In this document: one piece after another, positions 38,646 through 47,326 of the stretch | Layout: each line of letters starts with the position of its first letter | How positions within the stretch are numbered: the stretch's first letter is position 1 | NCBI GenBank assembly: GCA_028283825.1 | Contig: JAPWJW010000001.1 | Span: 1,426,001-1,490,000, forward strand | Direction of reading: 5' to 3' | From: Azospirillaceae bacterium | GTDB taxonomy: Bacteria > Pseudomonadota > Alphaproteobacteria > Azospirillales > Azospirillaceae | DNA: 64,000 nt | Notes under the pieces: generated by a model | Told to the model about the DNA's origin: nothing | The model's input: only the letters and a program-made list of their open reading frames with translations | Databases searched by the model: none | Position numbers and translations under genes: made by a program

Positions 38646-39350
38646 ATGCCGAACATCGTCATCGTCAACGACCACGCCCATCGGGCCCTGCTGGTGAAGG
38701 CCCGCCCCGATCCGGCGTTCGACGCCAGGCATTTCGTGGCGGTGATCGTGGGTGAGTTTCCGCTGCTGGCGGTGCAGTGCCCCATCCTGCTGTCCAAGGA
38801 CGCGGACACCGGCGCCTTCCTGTGCGGCGCCGTCCTGGGGTTCGAAGCGGGCGAGAACCTGTTCCTGACGGCCGACGGCTGGCGTGGCCATCGCCCGCTG
38901 AGCTTGCAGCGCGGGCCGTTCTATACGGTGGGCGACGATCTGGCGATCGACCTGGACGATGCCCGGGTCGGTCCTGGGGCGGGGGAGGCGCTGTTCTCCC
39001 CGCAAGGGGAGGCGACCCCCTATCTGCGCAGCATCGTGGCCTTGATGCAGGATCTGCGCCCGGGCCTGGAACGCACCAAGCGTTTCATCGAGACGTTGCT
39101 GGCGCTGAAACTGGTGGAGCCCATCGACGTCAGCCTCAGTTTCGACGATGGCACCCGGCGGGAACTCACCGACCTCTACACCATCGACCGCCAGGTGTTG
39201 CAGGATCTGCCCGATGCCGTGGTAGTGGACCTGTTCCGGCGCGGCTACCTGCAACTGATCCACCTGATGATCGCGTCGCTGAGGAACATCCCCCTGATGG
39301 CGGAGCGCAAGAACCGGCAGCTTGCGGGGGACGGCCCCGCCTGGGGCTGA
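38646..39350 (+). CDS. SapC family protein
   Basis: The protein has 234 residues. It begins NIVIVNDHAHRALLVKARPD and has the SapC-family block FVAVIVGEFPLLAVQCPILLSKD, then FLCGAVLGFEAGENLFL, and a C-terminal helix region (LQLIHLMIASLRNIPLMAERKN). The name comes from a Campylobacter S-layer locus and says little about function. No signal peptide is seen, so it is probably cytoplasmic. It lies 15 bp after the halogenase and 5 bp before the cupin-8 gene, so the three are co-translated. They recur together beside TonB receptors. Confidence 0.9.
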   Translation: MPNIVIVNDHAHRALLVKARPDPAFDARHFVAVIVGEFPLLAVQCPILLSKDADTGAFLCGAVLGFEAGENLFLTADGWRGHRPLSLQRGPFYTVGDDLAIDLDDARVGPGAGEALFSPQGEATPYLRSIVALMQDLRPGLERTKRFIETLLALKLVEPIDVSLSFDDGTRRELTDLYTIDRQVLQDLPDAVVVDLFRRGYLQLIHLMIASLRNIPLMAERKNRQLAGDGPAWG

Positions 39351-39355
39351 CGCGC

Positions 39356-40366
39356 ATGGTCGGCACGATCACCGAGATCGACGGGCGGCACATTTCCACG
39401 CCCGAGCCGTTCCAGCGGGAGGTGGTGGCGCAATGCCGGCCTGTGGTGCTGCGGGGGCTGGTGGCGCATTGGCCGGTGGTGGAGGCCGCCGCCACGCCTG
39501 CGGGTTTCCGTGACCATCTCGGCCGGTTCGGCGGCGGCGGCACCATGGAGGCCTTCGTCGGCCCGCCGGGGATCGCGGGCAAATACTTCTACGGCGCCGA
39601 CCTGAAAGGATTCAATTTCGAGCGCCGGATCCTGCGCTTCGCCGAGGCGCTGGACCTGATCGTCGAGGGCGTCGGTGACGTGGAAGCGTCAACGCTGTAT
39701 GTCGGGTCGCTGGCGCTGGATGACCACCTTCCCGGATTCGCGGGCGAGAATCCCATGCCCCTGCTGCCGGCCGGGGTGGGGGGACGCATCTGGGTGGGGC
39801 ACGCTTCTACTGCCGCTGCGCACTACGACGCGTTTGAGAACCTGGCCTGCGTCATCGCCGGCGCGCGGCGCTTCACCCTGTATCCGCCGGCGGCCGTCGC
39901 CGACCTGTATGTCGGCCCCATCGACAACACCCTGTCCGGCCAGCCGGTCAGCCTGGCGGTGCCGGACGATCCGGCCTACCCGCGTTTCCGGGCGGCAAGG
40001 GATCAGGCGCTGGTCGCGGAACTGCGGCCCGGCGACGCGCTGTTTTTGCCCAAGCTGTGGTGGCACCAGGTGGAGGCCACGGCGCCCTTCAACGCCATGG
40101 TCAATTATTGGTGGGACGCCTTCGCCGCCGGCCCCGACGCGCCCTATACCAGCCTGCTGCTGGCGATGATCACCATGGCGGAGCGGCCCTTGGCCGAACG
40201 CCTGGCCTGGCGCGCCTTTTTCGACCACTACGTCTTCCGGCTGGAAGGCCATCCCCTGGCCCATCTGCCGGCCAGCCAGCATGGCGTGCTGGGGCCGTTG
40301 AAGCCGACGAATTATGGTCGTATCCGGGCGCGGATCATGCAGCTACTGAGGGGCGGCGGCGGTTGA
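39356..40366 (+). CDS. Cupin-8/JmjC-like 2-oxoglutarate oxygenase-type protein (Pass1-related)
   Basis: The protein has 336 residues from ATG 39356. The Fe(II) triad of JmjC-type hydroxylases is visible: His156 and Asp158 (AAHYDAFENL) and His237 (LWWHQVEA). Before them come RPVVLRGLVAHWPVVEA and MEAFVGPPG, and after them FTLYPPAAVADLYVGP. It should use 2-oxoglutarate and O2 to hydroxylate a protein or small molecule; the substrate is unknown. The gene is last in the TonB receptor operon. Its final 24 bp overlap the end of the convergent LacI gene. Confidence 0.9.
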   Translation: MVGTITEIDGRHISTPEPFQREVVAQCRPVVLRGLVAHWPVVEAAATPAGFRDHLGRFGGGGTMEAFVGPPGIAGKYFYGADLKGFNFERRILRFAEALDLIVEGVGDVEASTLYVGSLALDDHLPGFAGENPMPLLPAGVGGRIWVGHASTAAAHYDAFENLACVIAGARRFTLYPPAAVADLYVGPIDNTLSGQPVSLAVPDDPAYPRFRAARDQALVAELRPGDALFLPKLWWHQVEATAPFNAMVNYWWDAFAAGPDAPYTSLLLAMITMAERPLAERLAWRAFFDHYVFRLEGHPLAHLPASQHGVLGPLKPTNYGRIRARIMQLLRGGGG

Positions 40367-41362
40367 TTCCCGTACCACCAGGCTGTGCCCGAACACCTGC
40401 TTCAGGTGGTTGCCCGCCTGGCCGGCCGTGCGGTTGATGATGAAGCGGGCCGCCGCCGCCCCCATCTCCGCCACCGGCTGGCGCACGGTGGTCAGGGGCG
40501 GGCACACCACGCCGGCCGCCGGCAGGTCATCGATGCCCGCCACCGACAGGGCGGTGGGAACGGGGATGCCCATCTTGTAGGCGACCGACAGCACGGCCAT
40601 GGCCATGCTGTCGTTGGCGGCGAAGATGGCGGTGGGGCGCCGTTCCTGTTCCAGCAGGGCGCGGGCGGCGGGCAGCCCCGATTCAAACGTGAACTGCCCC
40701 GGTTGCAGCAGCCGGTCCGGGATGGGGCCGCCATCGAACAGGGCGTCGCGATAGCCCGCCAGGCGGCCGGCGGCGGTGGCATGCTGCGGATGGCCCTGGA
40801 TGAAGGCGATGTCGCGGTGGCCCAGATCCATCAGGTGGCGGGTGACCTCGAACGCGGCCTTATGGTTGTCGATGTCCAGGCCCCATCCCCAGCCTTCATC
40901 CAGGGCGGGGGAGACGCGCACGCAGGTGACGTTGCGCTGGGCCAGCATGTCCAGCAGCCTGGCGTCGTCGCACAAGGGCGGCACCAGGATGACGCCATCG
41001 ACGCTGAGCGTGGACAGCAGCGTGTCGGCCAGGGCGTCGCGGTCGGGCCCCTCGATGAACTCAGTCACCAGGTGATAACCGCCGGCGCGGCAGGCCCGGA
41101 TGGCGCCCATCTGCAGTTCCGTCATGTACAGCATGGCGTTGTCGGAGATGCCGCCGATGGACACCAGCGCGATCAGGAAACTGCGCGACCCCGACAGGCT
41201 GCGCGCCGACTGGCTGGGGGCATAGTTCAGGCTGCGCGCCGCCTCCATCACCCGGGCGCGGGTGGCGGGGCTGGCCTTGGGCTCACCATTGAGGACGCGG
41301 GAAACGGTCTTGATGGAGACGTTGGCCACGCGGGCGACATCATAGATCGTGGCTTTGGCCAA
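40343..41362 (-). CDS. LacI family transcriptional repressor of the sugar locus
   Basis: I chose TTG 41362 because GGGGGAGAG precedes it by about eight bases; no ATG lies near the domain start. The N-terminal helix-turn-helix is canonical: ATIYDVARVANVSIKTVSRV, then the hinge helix (SQSARSLSGSRS). The periplasmic-binding-protein-like sugar domain follows (DGVILVPP, LGHRDIAFIQGHP, PTAIFAANDSMAMAVL, VAGIDDL). It probably represses the TonB receptor operon, whose promoter region has two LacI-type operators, and perhaps the divergent GH3 gene. The inducer is unknown. Confidence 0.93.
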   Translation of the reverse strand: MAKATIYDVARVANVSIKTVSRVLNGEPKASPATRARVMEAARSLNYAPSQSARSLSGSRSFLIALVSIGGISDNAMLYMTELQMGAIRACRAGGYHLVTEFIEGPDRDALADTLLSTLSVDGVILVPPLCDDARLLDMLAQRNVTCVRVSPALDEGWGWGLDIDNHKAAFEVTRHLMDLGHRDIAFIQGHPQHATAAGRLAGYRDALFDGGPIPDRLLQPGQFTFESGLPAARALLEQERRPTAIFAANDSMAMAVLSVAYKMGIPVPTALSVAGIDDLPAAGVVCPPLTTVRQPVAEMGAAAARFIINRTAGQAGNHLKQVFGHSLVVRESTAAAPQ

Positions 41363-41609
41363 TACCGTTTCTCTCCCCCTTGGGGCCGGGCCGCATTCGG
41401 GCATGGTCCCCATTCGGGCGCGATCATAACACCGGCCCCGATGGGCAACGCCAGCGGAAAGCCCGAAGGGGCGACCGACAGGTGGGCAACGGCCGGCCGG
41501 CGCGTGACGCGGCGGTGTTTCGCCGGGATGCTGTCCCCGGTGCCGTTAGGTTACACCAAATCCCTTTGCGCGGGATTGCCGCCGGTGATAACCAAATCGC
41601 ACCGCCATC

Positions 41610-41633
41610 GGCCCCTTGGGTTCCCAAGGGGCC
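41610..41633. repeat. Strong hairpin in the 437-bp LacI-GH3 intergenic region
   Basis: GGCCCCTTGGG (41610-41620) is perfectly inverted at 41623-41633 around TT, followed by TTGTCTTGGGCTTTT. It lies in the putative leader of the GH3 gene, where it could terminate or stabilise RNA. The rest of 41363-41799 holds no gene. Confidence 0.6.
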
Positions 41634-41649
41634 TTGTCTTGGGCTTTTG

Positions 41650-41665
41650 GGGACAGCGCTGTCCC
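41650..41665. promoter_or_regulatory. Perfect 16-bp palindrome upstream of the GH3 gene
   Basis: GGGACAGCGCTGTCCC is fully symmetrical and lies 135 bp before the GH3 start. It is a candidate regulator site but does not match the LacI consensus (no central CG flanked by TGnnA). Confidence 0.4.
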
Positions 41666-41799
41666 TGATGGCTCCGGACAAGGGATCGGCGTCCAAGAAC
41701 GATAGGGAGAAACCACCCGTGAAGCCTTGCCGAGACCGCCTTCGGGACGCCGCCCGCCGCCTGAGTTCCCACCCCTCACGACCGACGGAACCGCATCCC

Positions 41800-44025
41800 A
41801 TGACCCTACGCACCCGCGCCCTGTTCCTTGGAACCGCCCTGACGCTCAGCCTGGGCGCCCTGACCCCGGCCATCGCCGCGGACGCGCCCAAGCCCTGGAT
41901 GGACACCAAGCTGTCGCCGGATGAGCGCGCGGCCCTGCTGGAAAAAGAGCTGACGGTCGATGAGCGCATCGGCCTGGTGCACGGTCCGATGGCCATGCCC
42001 TTCATGGGCCAGACCAAGCCCGAGGGCGCCATCGGTTCCGCCGGCTATATCCCCGGCGTGCCCCGCCTGGGCATCCCCGCCTTGCAGGAGACCGATGCCA
42101 GCCTGGGCATCGCCAATCCCGGCAACGTGCGGCCGGGGGATGTGTCCACCGCCCTGCCGTCCAGCCTGTCGCTGGCCGCCAGCTGGAACCCGGAGGTCGC
42201 CTACAAGGGCGGCGCCATGATCGGGCAGGAGGCCCACGCCAAGGGCTTCAACGTCCTGCTGGCCGGCGGCGTCAACCTGGCGCGCGACCCGCGCAATGGC
42301 CGCAATTTCGAATATCTGGGGGAGGATCCGCTGCTGTCCGGCACGCTGGGGGGCGAATCCATCCGTGGCATCCAGGACCAGCACGTCGTCTCCACCGTGA
42401 AGCACTTCGCCGTGAACGACCAGGAAACCCAGCGCATGACCCTGGACGTCAAGATCGGCGAGGCGGCGGCCCGCGAAAGCGACCTGTTGGCCTTCCAGTT
42501 CGCCATCGAGAAGGGCAAGCCCGGCTCCGTCATGTGCGGCTACAACAAGGTCAACGGCGCCTATGACTGTGAGAACGATTTCCTGCTGAACAAGGTGCTG
42601 AAGGGCGACTGGGCCTATCCCGGCTGGGTCATGTCCGACTGGGGTGCCGTGCACAGCATGGAGTCGGCCCTTAAGGGCCTGGACCAGGAATCGGGGGAAC
42701 AGATCGACACCCTGCTGGGCAAGGGCGGCAAGGTCTGGTTCGGGGAGCCGCTGAAGGCCGCTGTGGCCGACAAGACCGTGCCGGCGGAGCGCCTGTCCGA
42801 CATGACGCGGCGCATCCTGCGCTCCATGTTCGCGGTGGGCCTGTTCGACCATCCGCCGGTGCAGGCGCCCATCGACTTCGCCGCCAACGGGGCGGTGGCC
42901 AAGGCTGCCGGCACCGAGGGCATCGTGCTGCTGAAGAACAAGGCCGACCTGCTGCCCCTGCCGCTGAAGGGCAAGACCATCGCCGTCATCGGCGGCATGG
43001 CCAATGTCGGCGTGCTGTCGGGCGGCGGCTCATCCCAGGTGATCGCGGAGGGCGGGAACAACGTCCGCATCCCGCTGGGTGGTGACGGCCTGATGGGCAG
43101 CTTCCGCACCATGACCTTCCACCCGTCGTCCCCCCTGAAGGCCATCCGCGCCAAGACGGATGCCAAGGCGGTGCGCTTCGTCGACGGCACCTATCCGTCC
43201 GAGGCCGCGGCCCTGGCCAAGTCGGCCGATGTCGCCATCGTCTTCGCCACGCAATGGATGTGCGAGGGCGGGGACGCCGCCGACCTGTCGCTGCCTAGCG
43301 GCCAGGACGCGCTGATCGCCGCCGTGGCCGCCGCCAACCCCAACACCATCGTGGTGCTGGAGACGGGCGGCCCCGTCCACATGCCGTGGCTGGACAAGGT
43401 GGCGGGTGTGGTCGAGGCCTGGTACCCCGGCAGCCGGGGTGGGGAGGCCATCGCCGACGTGCTGTTTGGCGACGCCAACCCGGCGGGCCATCTGCCCATC
43501 ACCTTCCCGGCGGACGACAAGCAGCTGGTGCATCGTGACATTCCGGGCATCGGCCAGCCGGAATTCACGCCGGCGGAGATCACCTATACCGAGGGGGCGG
43601 ACATCGGTTACCGCCATTACGCCAAGGTGGGGGCCAAGCCGCTGTTCCCCTTCGGTTTCGGCCTCAGCTACACCCGTTTCGCCTACAGCGACGTGAAGGT
43701 CACGGGCGGCGCCACCCTGACGGTGGACTTCGACGTGACCAACACCGGCAAGCGCGCCGGCCAGGACGTGCCCCAGGTCTATCTGACCGACGCCGCCGGC
43801 ACCAAGACCCAACGCCTGATCGGCTGGTCCAAGGTGACCCTGGCGCCGGGCGGGAAGACCCATGTGACCGTCACCGCCGACCCGCGCCTGCTGGGTAATT
43901 TCAATGAGGCGGCGCACGCCTGGAAGGTCGCCGCCGGCGATTACCAGGTGGCGGTGGGCGCTTCGGCCACCGACCTGACGCTGAAGGGGAAGGCGGCGCT
44001 GGCCGCATCCACCCGCCAGCCGTAA
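41800..44025 (+). CDS. Glycoside hydrolase family 3 beta-glucosidase/xylosidase, exported
   Basis: The protein has 741 residues from ATG 41800. The signal peptide (LFLGTALTLSLGALTPAIAA) indicates the periplasm or outside. The GH3 N-domain has KHFAVNDQETQR and the nucleophile Asp280 in WVMSDWGAVHS. The C-domain carries the probable acid/base Glu489 in CEGGDAADLSLPSGQ. A fibronectin III-like domain ends the protein (DFDVTNTGKRAGQDVPQVYL). It removes terminal beta-glucosyl or related residues from oligosaccharides or glycosides. It is divergent from the LacI gene and followed by an esterase and a sugar transporter. Confidence 0.95.
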   Translation: MTLRTRALFLGTALTLSLGALTPAIAADAPKPWMDTKLSPDERAALLEKELTVDERIGLVHGPMAMPFMGQTKPEGAIGSAGYIPGVPRLGIPALQETDASLGIANPGNVRPGDVSTALPSSLSLAASWNPEVAYKGGAMIGQEAHAKGFNVLLAGGVNLARDPRNGRNFEYLGEDPLLSGTLGGESIRGIQDQHVVSTVKHFAVNDQETQRMTLDVKIGEAAARESDLLAFQFAIEKGKPGSVMCGYNKVNGAYDCENDFLLNKVLKGDWAYPGWVMSDWGAVHSMESALKGLDQESGEQIDTLLGKGGKVWFGEPLKAAVADKTVPAERLSDMTRRILRSMFAVGLFDHPPVQAPIDFAANGAVAKAAGTEGIVLLKNKADLLPLPLKGKTIAVIGGMANVGVLSGGGSSQVIAEGGNNVRIPLGGDGLMGSFRTMTFHPSSPLKAIRAKTDAKAVRFVDGTYPSEAAALAKSADVAIVFATQWMCEGGDAADLSLPSGQDALIAAVAAANPNTIVVLETGGPVHMPWLDKVAGVVEAWYPGSRGGEAIADVLFGDANPAGHLPITFPADDKQLVHRDIPGIGQPEFTPAEITYTEGADIGYRHYAKVGAKPLFPFGFGLSYTRFAYSDVKVTGGATLTVDFDVTNTGKRAGQDVPQVYLTDAAGTKTQRLIGWSKVTLAPGGKTHVTVTADPRLLGNFNEAAHAWKVAAGDYQVAVGASATDLTLKGKAALAASTRQP

Positions 44026-44089
44026 GCGTTCAATACGGGCGGCCCGGGAATGTCCCCGGGCCGCCAATGGCTTCGGCAGTTGAAAACAA

Positions 44090-45715
44090 ATGGGGAGAGG
44101 CGTGTTGGCTCAAGTTGGAAAACGGTCCCGCCGCGGGGTCGCCGGCATCGTGGCGATGATGATGGCCGGCACGATGGCGTTGCCGTCGATGGCGGCCAGT
44201 GGCCCGGTGGCGCAGGTGGAGCAGGGGCGGCTGTCCGGCGTGGTGGACGGCCCGGTCACCGCGTTCAAGGGCATCCCCTTCGCGGCCCCGCCGGTGGCGG
44301 CCCTGCGCTGGCGCCCGCCGCAGCCGGCGGCGCGTTGGGCGGGCGTGCGCTCCGCCGCCGATTACGGCGCCGACTGCATGCAGAAACCCTTCCCCGGCGA
44401 CGCGGCACCTTTGGGCGTGCCGCCGGCGGAGGACTGCCTCTACCTGAACGTCTGGACGCCCTCCGGCGCGAAGCGCGGCGCCAAGCTGCCGGTGATGGTG
44501 TGGATATACGGCGGCGGCTTCGTCAACGGCGGCAGTTCGCCCTCCGTCTATGACGGCACGCCCTTCGCCCGCGACGGTGTGGTGCTGGTCAGCTTCAACT
44601 ATCGCCTGGGCCGCTTCGGCTTCTTCGCCCATCCGGCCCTGACGCATGAGGCCGCCGGCGCCCCCACCGGCAACTTCGGCTACCTGGACCAGTTGGCGGC
44701 CCTGGCCTGGGTGAAGCGCAACGTCGCGGCTTTCGGCGGCGATGCCGACAACGTCACCGTCTTCGGGGAATCGGCCGGCGGCATGTCGGTGCACATGCTG
44801 CTGACCTCTCCCCTGGCCAAGGGGCTGTTCAACCGCGCCATCATCGAATCCGGCGGCGGCCGTAGCCGCTTGCTGCCGTCCATGCCGTTGCACACGGACG
44901 GTGGCGCGCCGTCGGCGGAGAAGGCGGGCCTGGCCTATGCCACCCAGCATGGCGTCACCGACACCGGGGCCGCCGGCCTGGAGGCCCTGCGCCGGCTGCC
45001 GGCCGAGGCGGTGGTGGACGACATGAACATGATGACCATGACCACGCCCACATATTCCGGGCCCATGATCGACGGCCAGGTGCTGCCGCAGGAACCGCCG
45101 GTGGCCTATGCGCAAGGCGGCGGTGCCGACGTGCCGGTGATGGTGGGCGCCAACAGCGCCGACGGCTTCTTCATGGGCGGAACCCTGGACCAGGTTCTGG
45201 GCCGCTTCGGCGCCGACCGCGACCTGGCGAAAAAGCTCTATGACCCTGACAACACCAATGACGTGAAACTGGTGGGGCAGCGTGCCGCGGCGGATGCCAT
45301 GTTCGTCGAACCCGCTCGTTATGTCGCCCGCCTGCTGTCGGCCCACGGCGCGCCGGTCTACCTGTTCCGCTACGGCTATGTCGCGGAGAGCAAACGGACG
45401 GAATGGTGGGGCGCCCCGCATGCCACCGAGATTCCCTTCGTCTTCGATACGGTGAAAGCGCGCTACGGCGCCGACCTGACGGCGGCGGATGCGGCGGCGG
45501 CCAAGACGGCGCACGCCTATTGGGTGGCCTTCGCCAAGACCGGCAAGGCGGCGCCCGCCGGCCTGCCGGCCTGGCTGCCCTTCAAGGCCGGTGCGGATGA
45601 ACGCCTGATGGACTTCACCTTCACCGGTCCGGTGTTCCAGGCCGACCCGTTGAAGGATCGCCTTGATCTGGCGGAGAAATTGGCCAGTCAAACGGTGCCG
45701 TCGGCATCCCATTGA
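44090..45715 (+). CDS. Type B carboxylesterase, exported
   Basis: Up to 541 residues. ATG 44090 lacks a ribosome binding site, while GGGGAGAGG at 44092-44100 suggests GTG 44102 or TTG 44105 as the real start; the signal peptide (MMMAGTMALPSMAA) is unaffected. Family marks: EDCLYLNVWTP, the oxyanion loop WIYGGGFVNGG and the nucleophile Ser228 in FGESAGGMS. Such enzymes cut ester groups. In this locus it may deacylate (for example deacetylate or deferuloylate) the imported glycoside, which is inference. It follows the GH3 gene by 64 bp. Confidence 0.93.
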   Translation: MGRGVLAQVGKRSRRGVAGIVAMMMAGTMALPSMAASGPVAQVEQGRLSGVVDGPVTAFKGIPFAAPPVAALRWRPPQPAARWAGVRSAADYGADCMQKPFPGDAAPLGVPPAEDCLYLNVWTPSGAKRGAKLPVMVWIYGGGFVNGGSSPSVYDGTPFARDGVVLVSFNYRLGRFGFFAHPALTHEAAGAPTGNFGYLDQLAALAWVKRNVAAFGGDADNVTVFGESAGGMSVHMLLTSPLAKGLFNRAIIESGGGRSRLLPSMPLHTDGGAPSAEKAGLAYATQHGVTDTGAAGLEALRRLPAEAVVDDMNMMTMTTPTYSGPMIDGQVLPQEPPVAYAQGGGADVPVMVGANSADGFFMGGTLDQVLGRFGADRDLAKKLYDPDNTNDVKLVGQRAAADAMFVEPARYVARLLSAHGAPVYLFRYGYVAESKRTEWWGAPHATEIPFVFDTVKARYGADLTAADAAAAKTAHAYWVAFAKTGKAAPAGLPAWLPFKAGADERLMDFTFTGPVFQADPLKDRLDLAEKLASQTVPSASH

Positions 45716-45717
45716 TC

Positions 45718-45757
45718 ATGGTGCGGCGCAATAAATCTTATGATGCGCCGCAATAAA
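45718..45757. promoter_or_regulatory. Two near-identical 18-bp direct repeats, 22 bp apart, upstream of the transporter
   Basis: ATGGTGCGGCGCAATAAA (45718) and ATGATGCGCCGCAATAAA (45740) differ at two positions and are spaced two helical turns apart, as tandem regulator sites often are. The ATG of the second copy opens the longest transporter frame, but it is more likely part of the repeat. Confidence 0.5.
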
Positions 45758-45850
45758 AATAACAAAGCGTCGGAATATCCGTTGATACCGGGCCCGTCGG
45801 ATGTCAAACCCCTCGGGCCCGGATTCACCATATCGACTGGACGAGCATCG

Positions 45851-47173
45851 ATGTCGACCGCTTCCGCCCATAACAAGTCCATGACTTCGCTTGCCCCGAT
45901 CGTTGTCATGCTGTTCTTCGCCTGGGGCTTCGCCACCTCCATCGTGGACGCCGTTATTCCCAAGCTGAAGGAACAGTTCTCGCTGAACTACACCGAGGCG
46001 ATGCTGGTCCAGTTCGCTTTCTTCCTGGCCTATTTCGTGGTGTCGGTCCCGGCGGGCGCCCTGCTGGCGCGCCTGGGTTATCTGCGCGGCATCGTCGCCG
46101 GCCTCAGCATCATGACGCTGGGTTGCCTGCTGTTCGTGCCGGCCTCCGGCATGGGCGTGTTCGTGGCCTTCCTGGTGGCGCTGTTTGTCATGGCGGGCGG
46201 CATCACCGTGCTGCAGGTGGCGGCCAACCCGCTGATGTCGCTGCTGGGCAGCCCGGAGACGGCGTCCAGCCGCCTGAGCCTGGCCCAGGCCTTCAACTCG
46301 CTGGGCACCACCCTGGGGCCCATCCTGGGCTCCGTCTTCATCCTGTCCAAGGCGGACGGCGAGGGCGGCAGCCGGGGCGTGCATGTGCCCTTCCTGATGA
46401 TCGCCGCCTTGCTGGTGGTCTTGGCCGCGCTGTTCTGGTTCCTGCGGGGCCGTGAGGGTGCGGCCGCTGATCAGCAATCGGGTACCGGCGGCCTCAGCCT
46501 GAAGGTGCTGCGCCACAGCCAGTTGGCCCTGGGCGTCGTTTCGATCTTCGTTTATGTCGGTGCCGAGGTGTCCATCGGCAGCGCCATGGTCAACTACCTG
46601 ATCATGGACCGCACCCGCGACGCCGCCTCCGCCCTGGGCACGTCGGTCGCTGGCCTGTTCCACCTGCACGATGTGCTGAACACGCCGGAGGCCAAGGCCG
46701 CCGTGCTGGTCAGCCTGTACTGGGGTGGCGCCATGATCGGCCGCTTCATCGGATCCTACGTCCTGCGCTTCGCCCGGCCCGGCATCGTGCTGATGGCCTG
46801 CGCCCTGGCGGCGGCCTTCCTGGCCAGCCTGTCCATGGCCAGCACGGGCGAGGTCGCCATGTTCACCATCCTGGCGGTGGGCCTGTGCAATTCCATCATG
46901 TTCCCCACCATCTTCACCCTGGCCATCGACGGCCTGGATGAGGAGACGCCGCAGGGCGCCGGCATGCTGTGCCTGGCCATCTTCGGCGGTGCGGTGGTGC
47001 CGATGATCACCGGCAAGGTCGCGGACATGGTGGGCTTGGAACTGGCCTTTATCGTTCCGGTGGTCTGCTATCTGCTGATCGCCGGCTACGGCCTGCTGAC
47101 CGGCCTGCACCTGCTGTCGGGCAAGCCGATGGCGAAGGGTGGGACCGCCCCGCGCGCGGTCACGATGCACTGA
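45851..47173 (+). CDS. MFS sugar transporter, FucP/GluP (fucose/glucose:H+) type
   Basis: The protein has 440 residues from ATG 45851; ATG 45740 would add a 37-residue tail without homology that lies in direct repeats. Twelve membrane helices are predicted, beginning LAPIVVMLFFAWGFATSI. FucP/GluP marks include AFFLAYFVVSVPAGALL, GGITVLQVAANPLMSLLG, RLSLAQAFNSLGTTLGPILG and a C-half YVGAEVSIGSAMVNYL. It should bring a monosaccharide (glucose, fucose or galactose) into the cytoplasm by proton symport. It completes the uptake route begun by the TonB receptor and the GH3 enzyme. Confidence 0.93.
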   Translation: MSTASAHNKSMTSLAPIVVMLFFAWGFATSIVDAVIPKLKEQFSLNYTEAMLVQFAFFLAYFVVSVPAGALLARLGYLRGIVAGLSIMTLGCLLFVPASGMGVFVAFLVALFVMAGGITVLQVAANPLMSLLGSPETASSRLSLAQAFNSLGTTLGPILGSVFILSKADGEGGSRGVHVPFLMIAALLVVLAALFWFLRGREGAAADQQSGTGGLSLKVLRHSQLALGVVSIFVYVGAEVSIGSAMVNYLIMDRTRDAASALGTSVAGLFHLHDVLNTPEAKAAVLVSLYWGGAMIGRFIGSYVLRFARPGIVLMACALAAAFLASLSMASTGEVAMFTILAVGLCNSIMFPTIFTLAIDGLDEETPQGAGMLCLAIFGGAVVPMITGKVADMVGLELAFIVPVVCYLLIAGYGLLTGLHLLSGKPMAKGGTAPRAVTMH

Positions 47174-47190
47174 TTGTTCAGACAATGACG

Positions 47191-47225
47191 CCGGCCCCGT
47201 TGCCAAGACGGGGCCGGTTTTTTTT
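47191..47225 (+). terminator. Terminator after the sugar transporter
   Basis: CCGGCCCCGT/ACGGGGCCGG (47191-47200 with 47208-47217) is followed by T8. It is a clear Rho-independent terminator. Confidence 0.94.
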
Positions 47226-47230
47226 GTTCG

Positions 47231-47326
47231 CCTCAGGCGCCGGCGGGGCATCCGCCCCTTGGCTATCCTCGTTTTCCGGTCCACTTCGTTCCCCGGAAAA
47301 TTCCGGCGGCCCCAGTCGGGGCCTAC
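47231..47326. repeat. Interspersed repeat, copy A (forms the 3' end of ruvX)
   Basis: This shares with 57254-57343 the blocks CCTCAGRCGCC, CATCCG, CCTTGGCT(T)ATCCTCG and CCGGCGGCCCCRGTCGGGGCCTAC, in the same order with a variable middle. Its right end (GGGGCCTAC) contains the ruvX stop codon, read on the minus strand as TAG at 47325-47323. The end block GGCCCC..GGGGCC is palindromic. Confidence 0.8.

Noticed and set aside
45740-45850. N-terminal extension of the sugar transporter
   Set aside because: The 37 residues are hydrophilic and unlike the family, and their ATG lies in a direct repeat.
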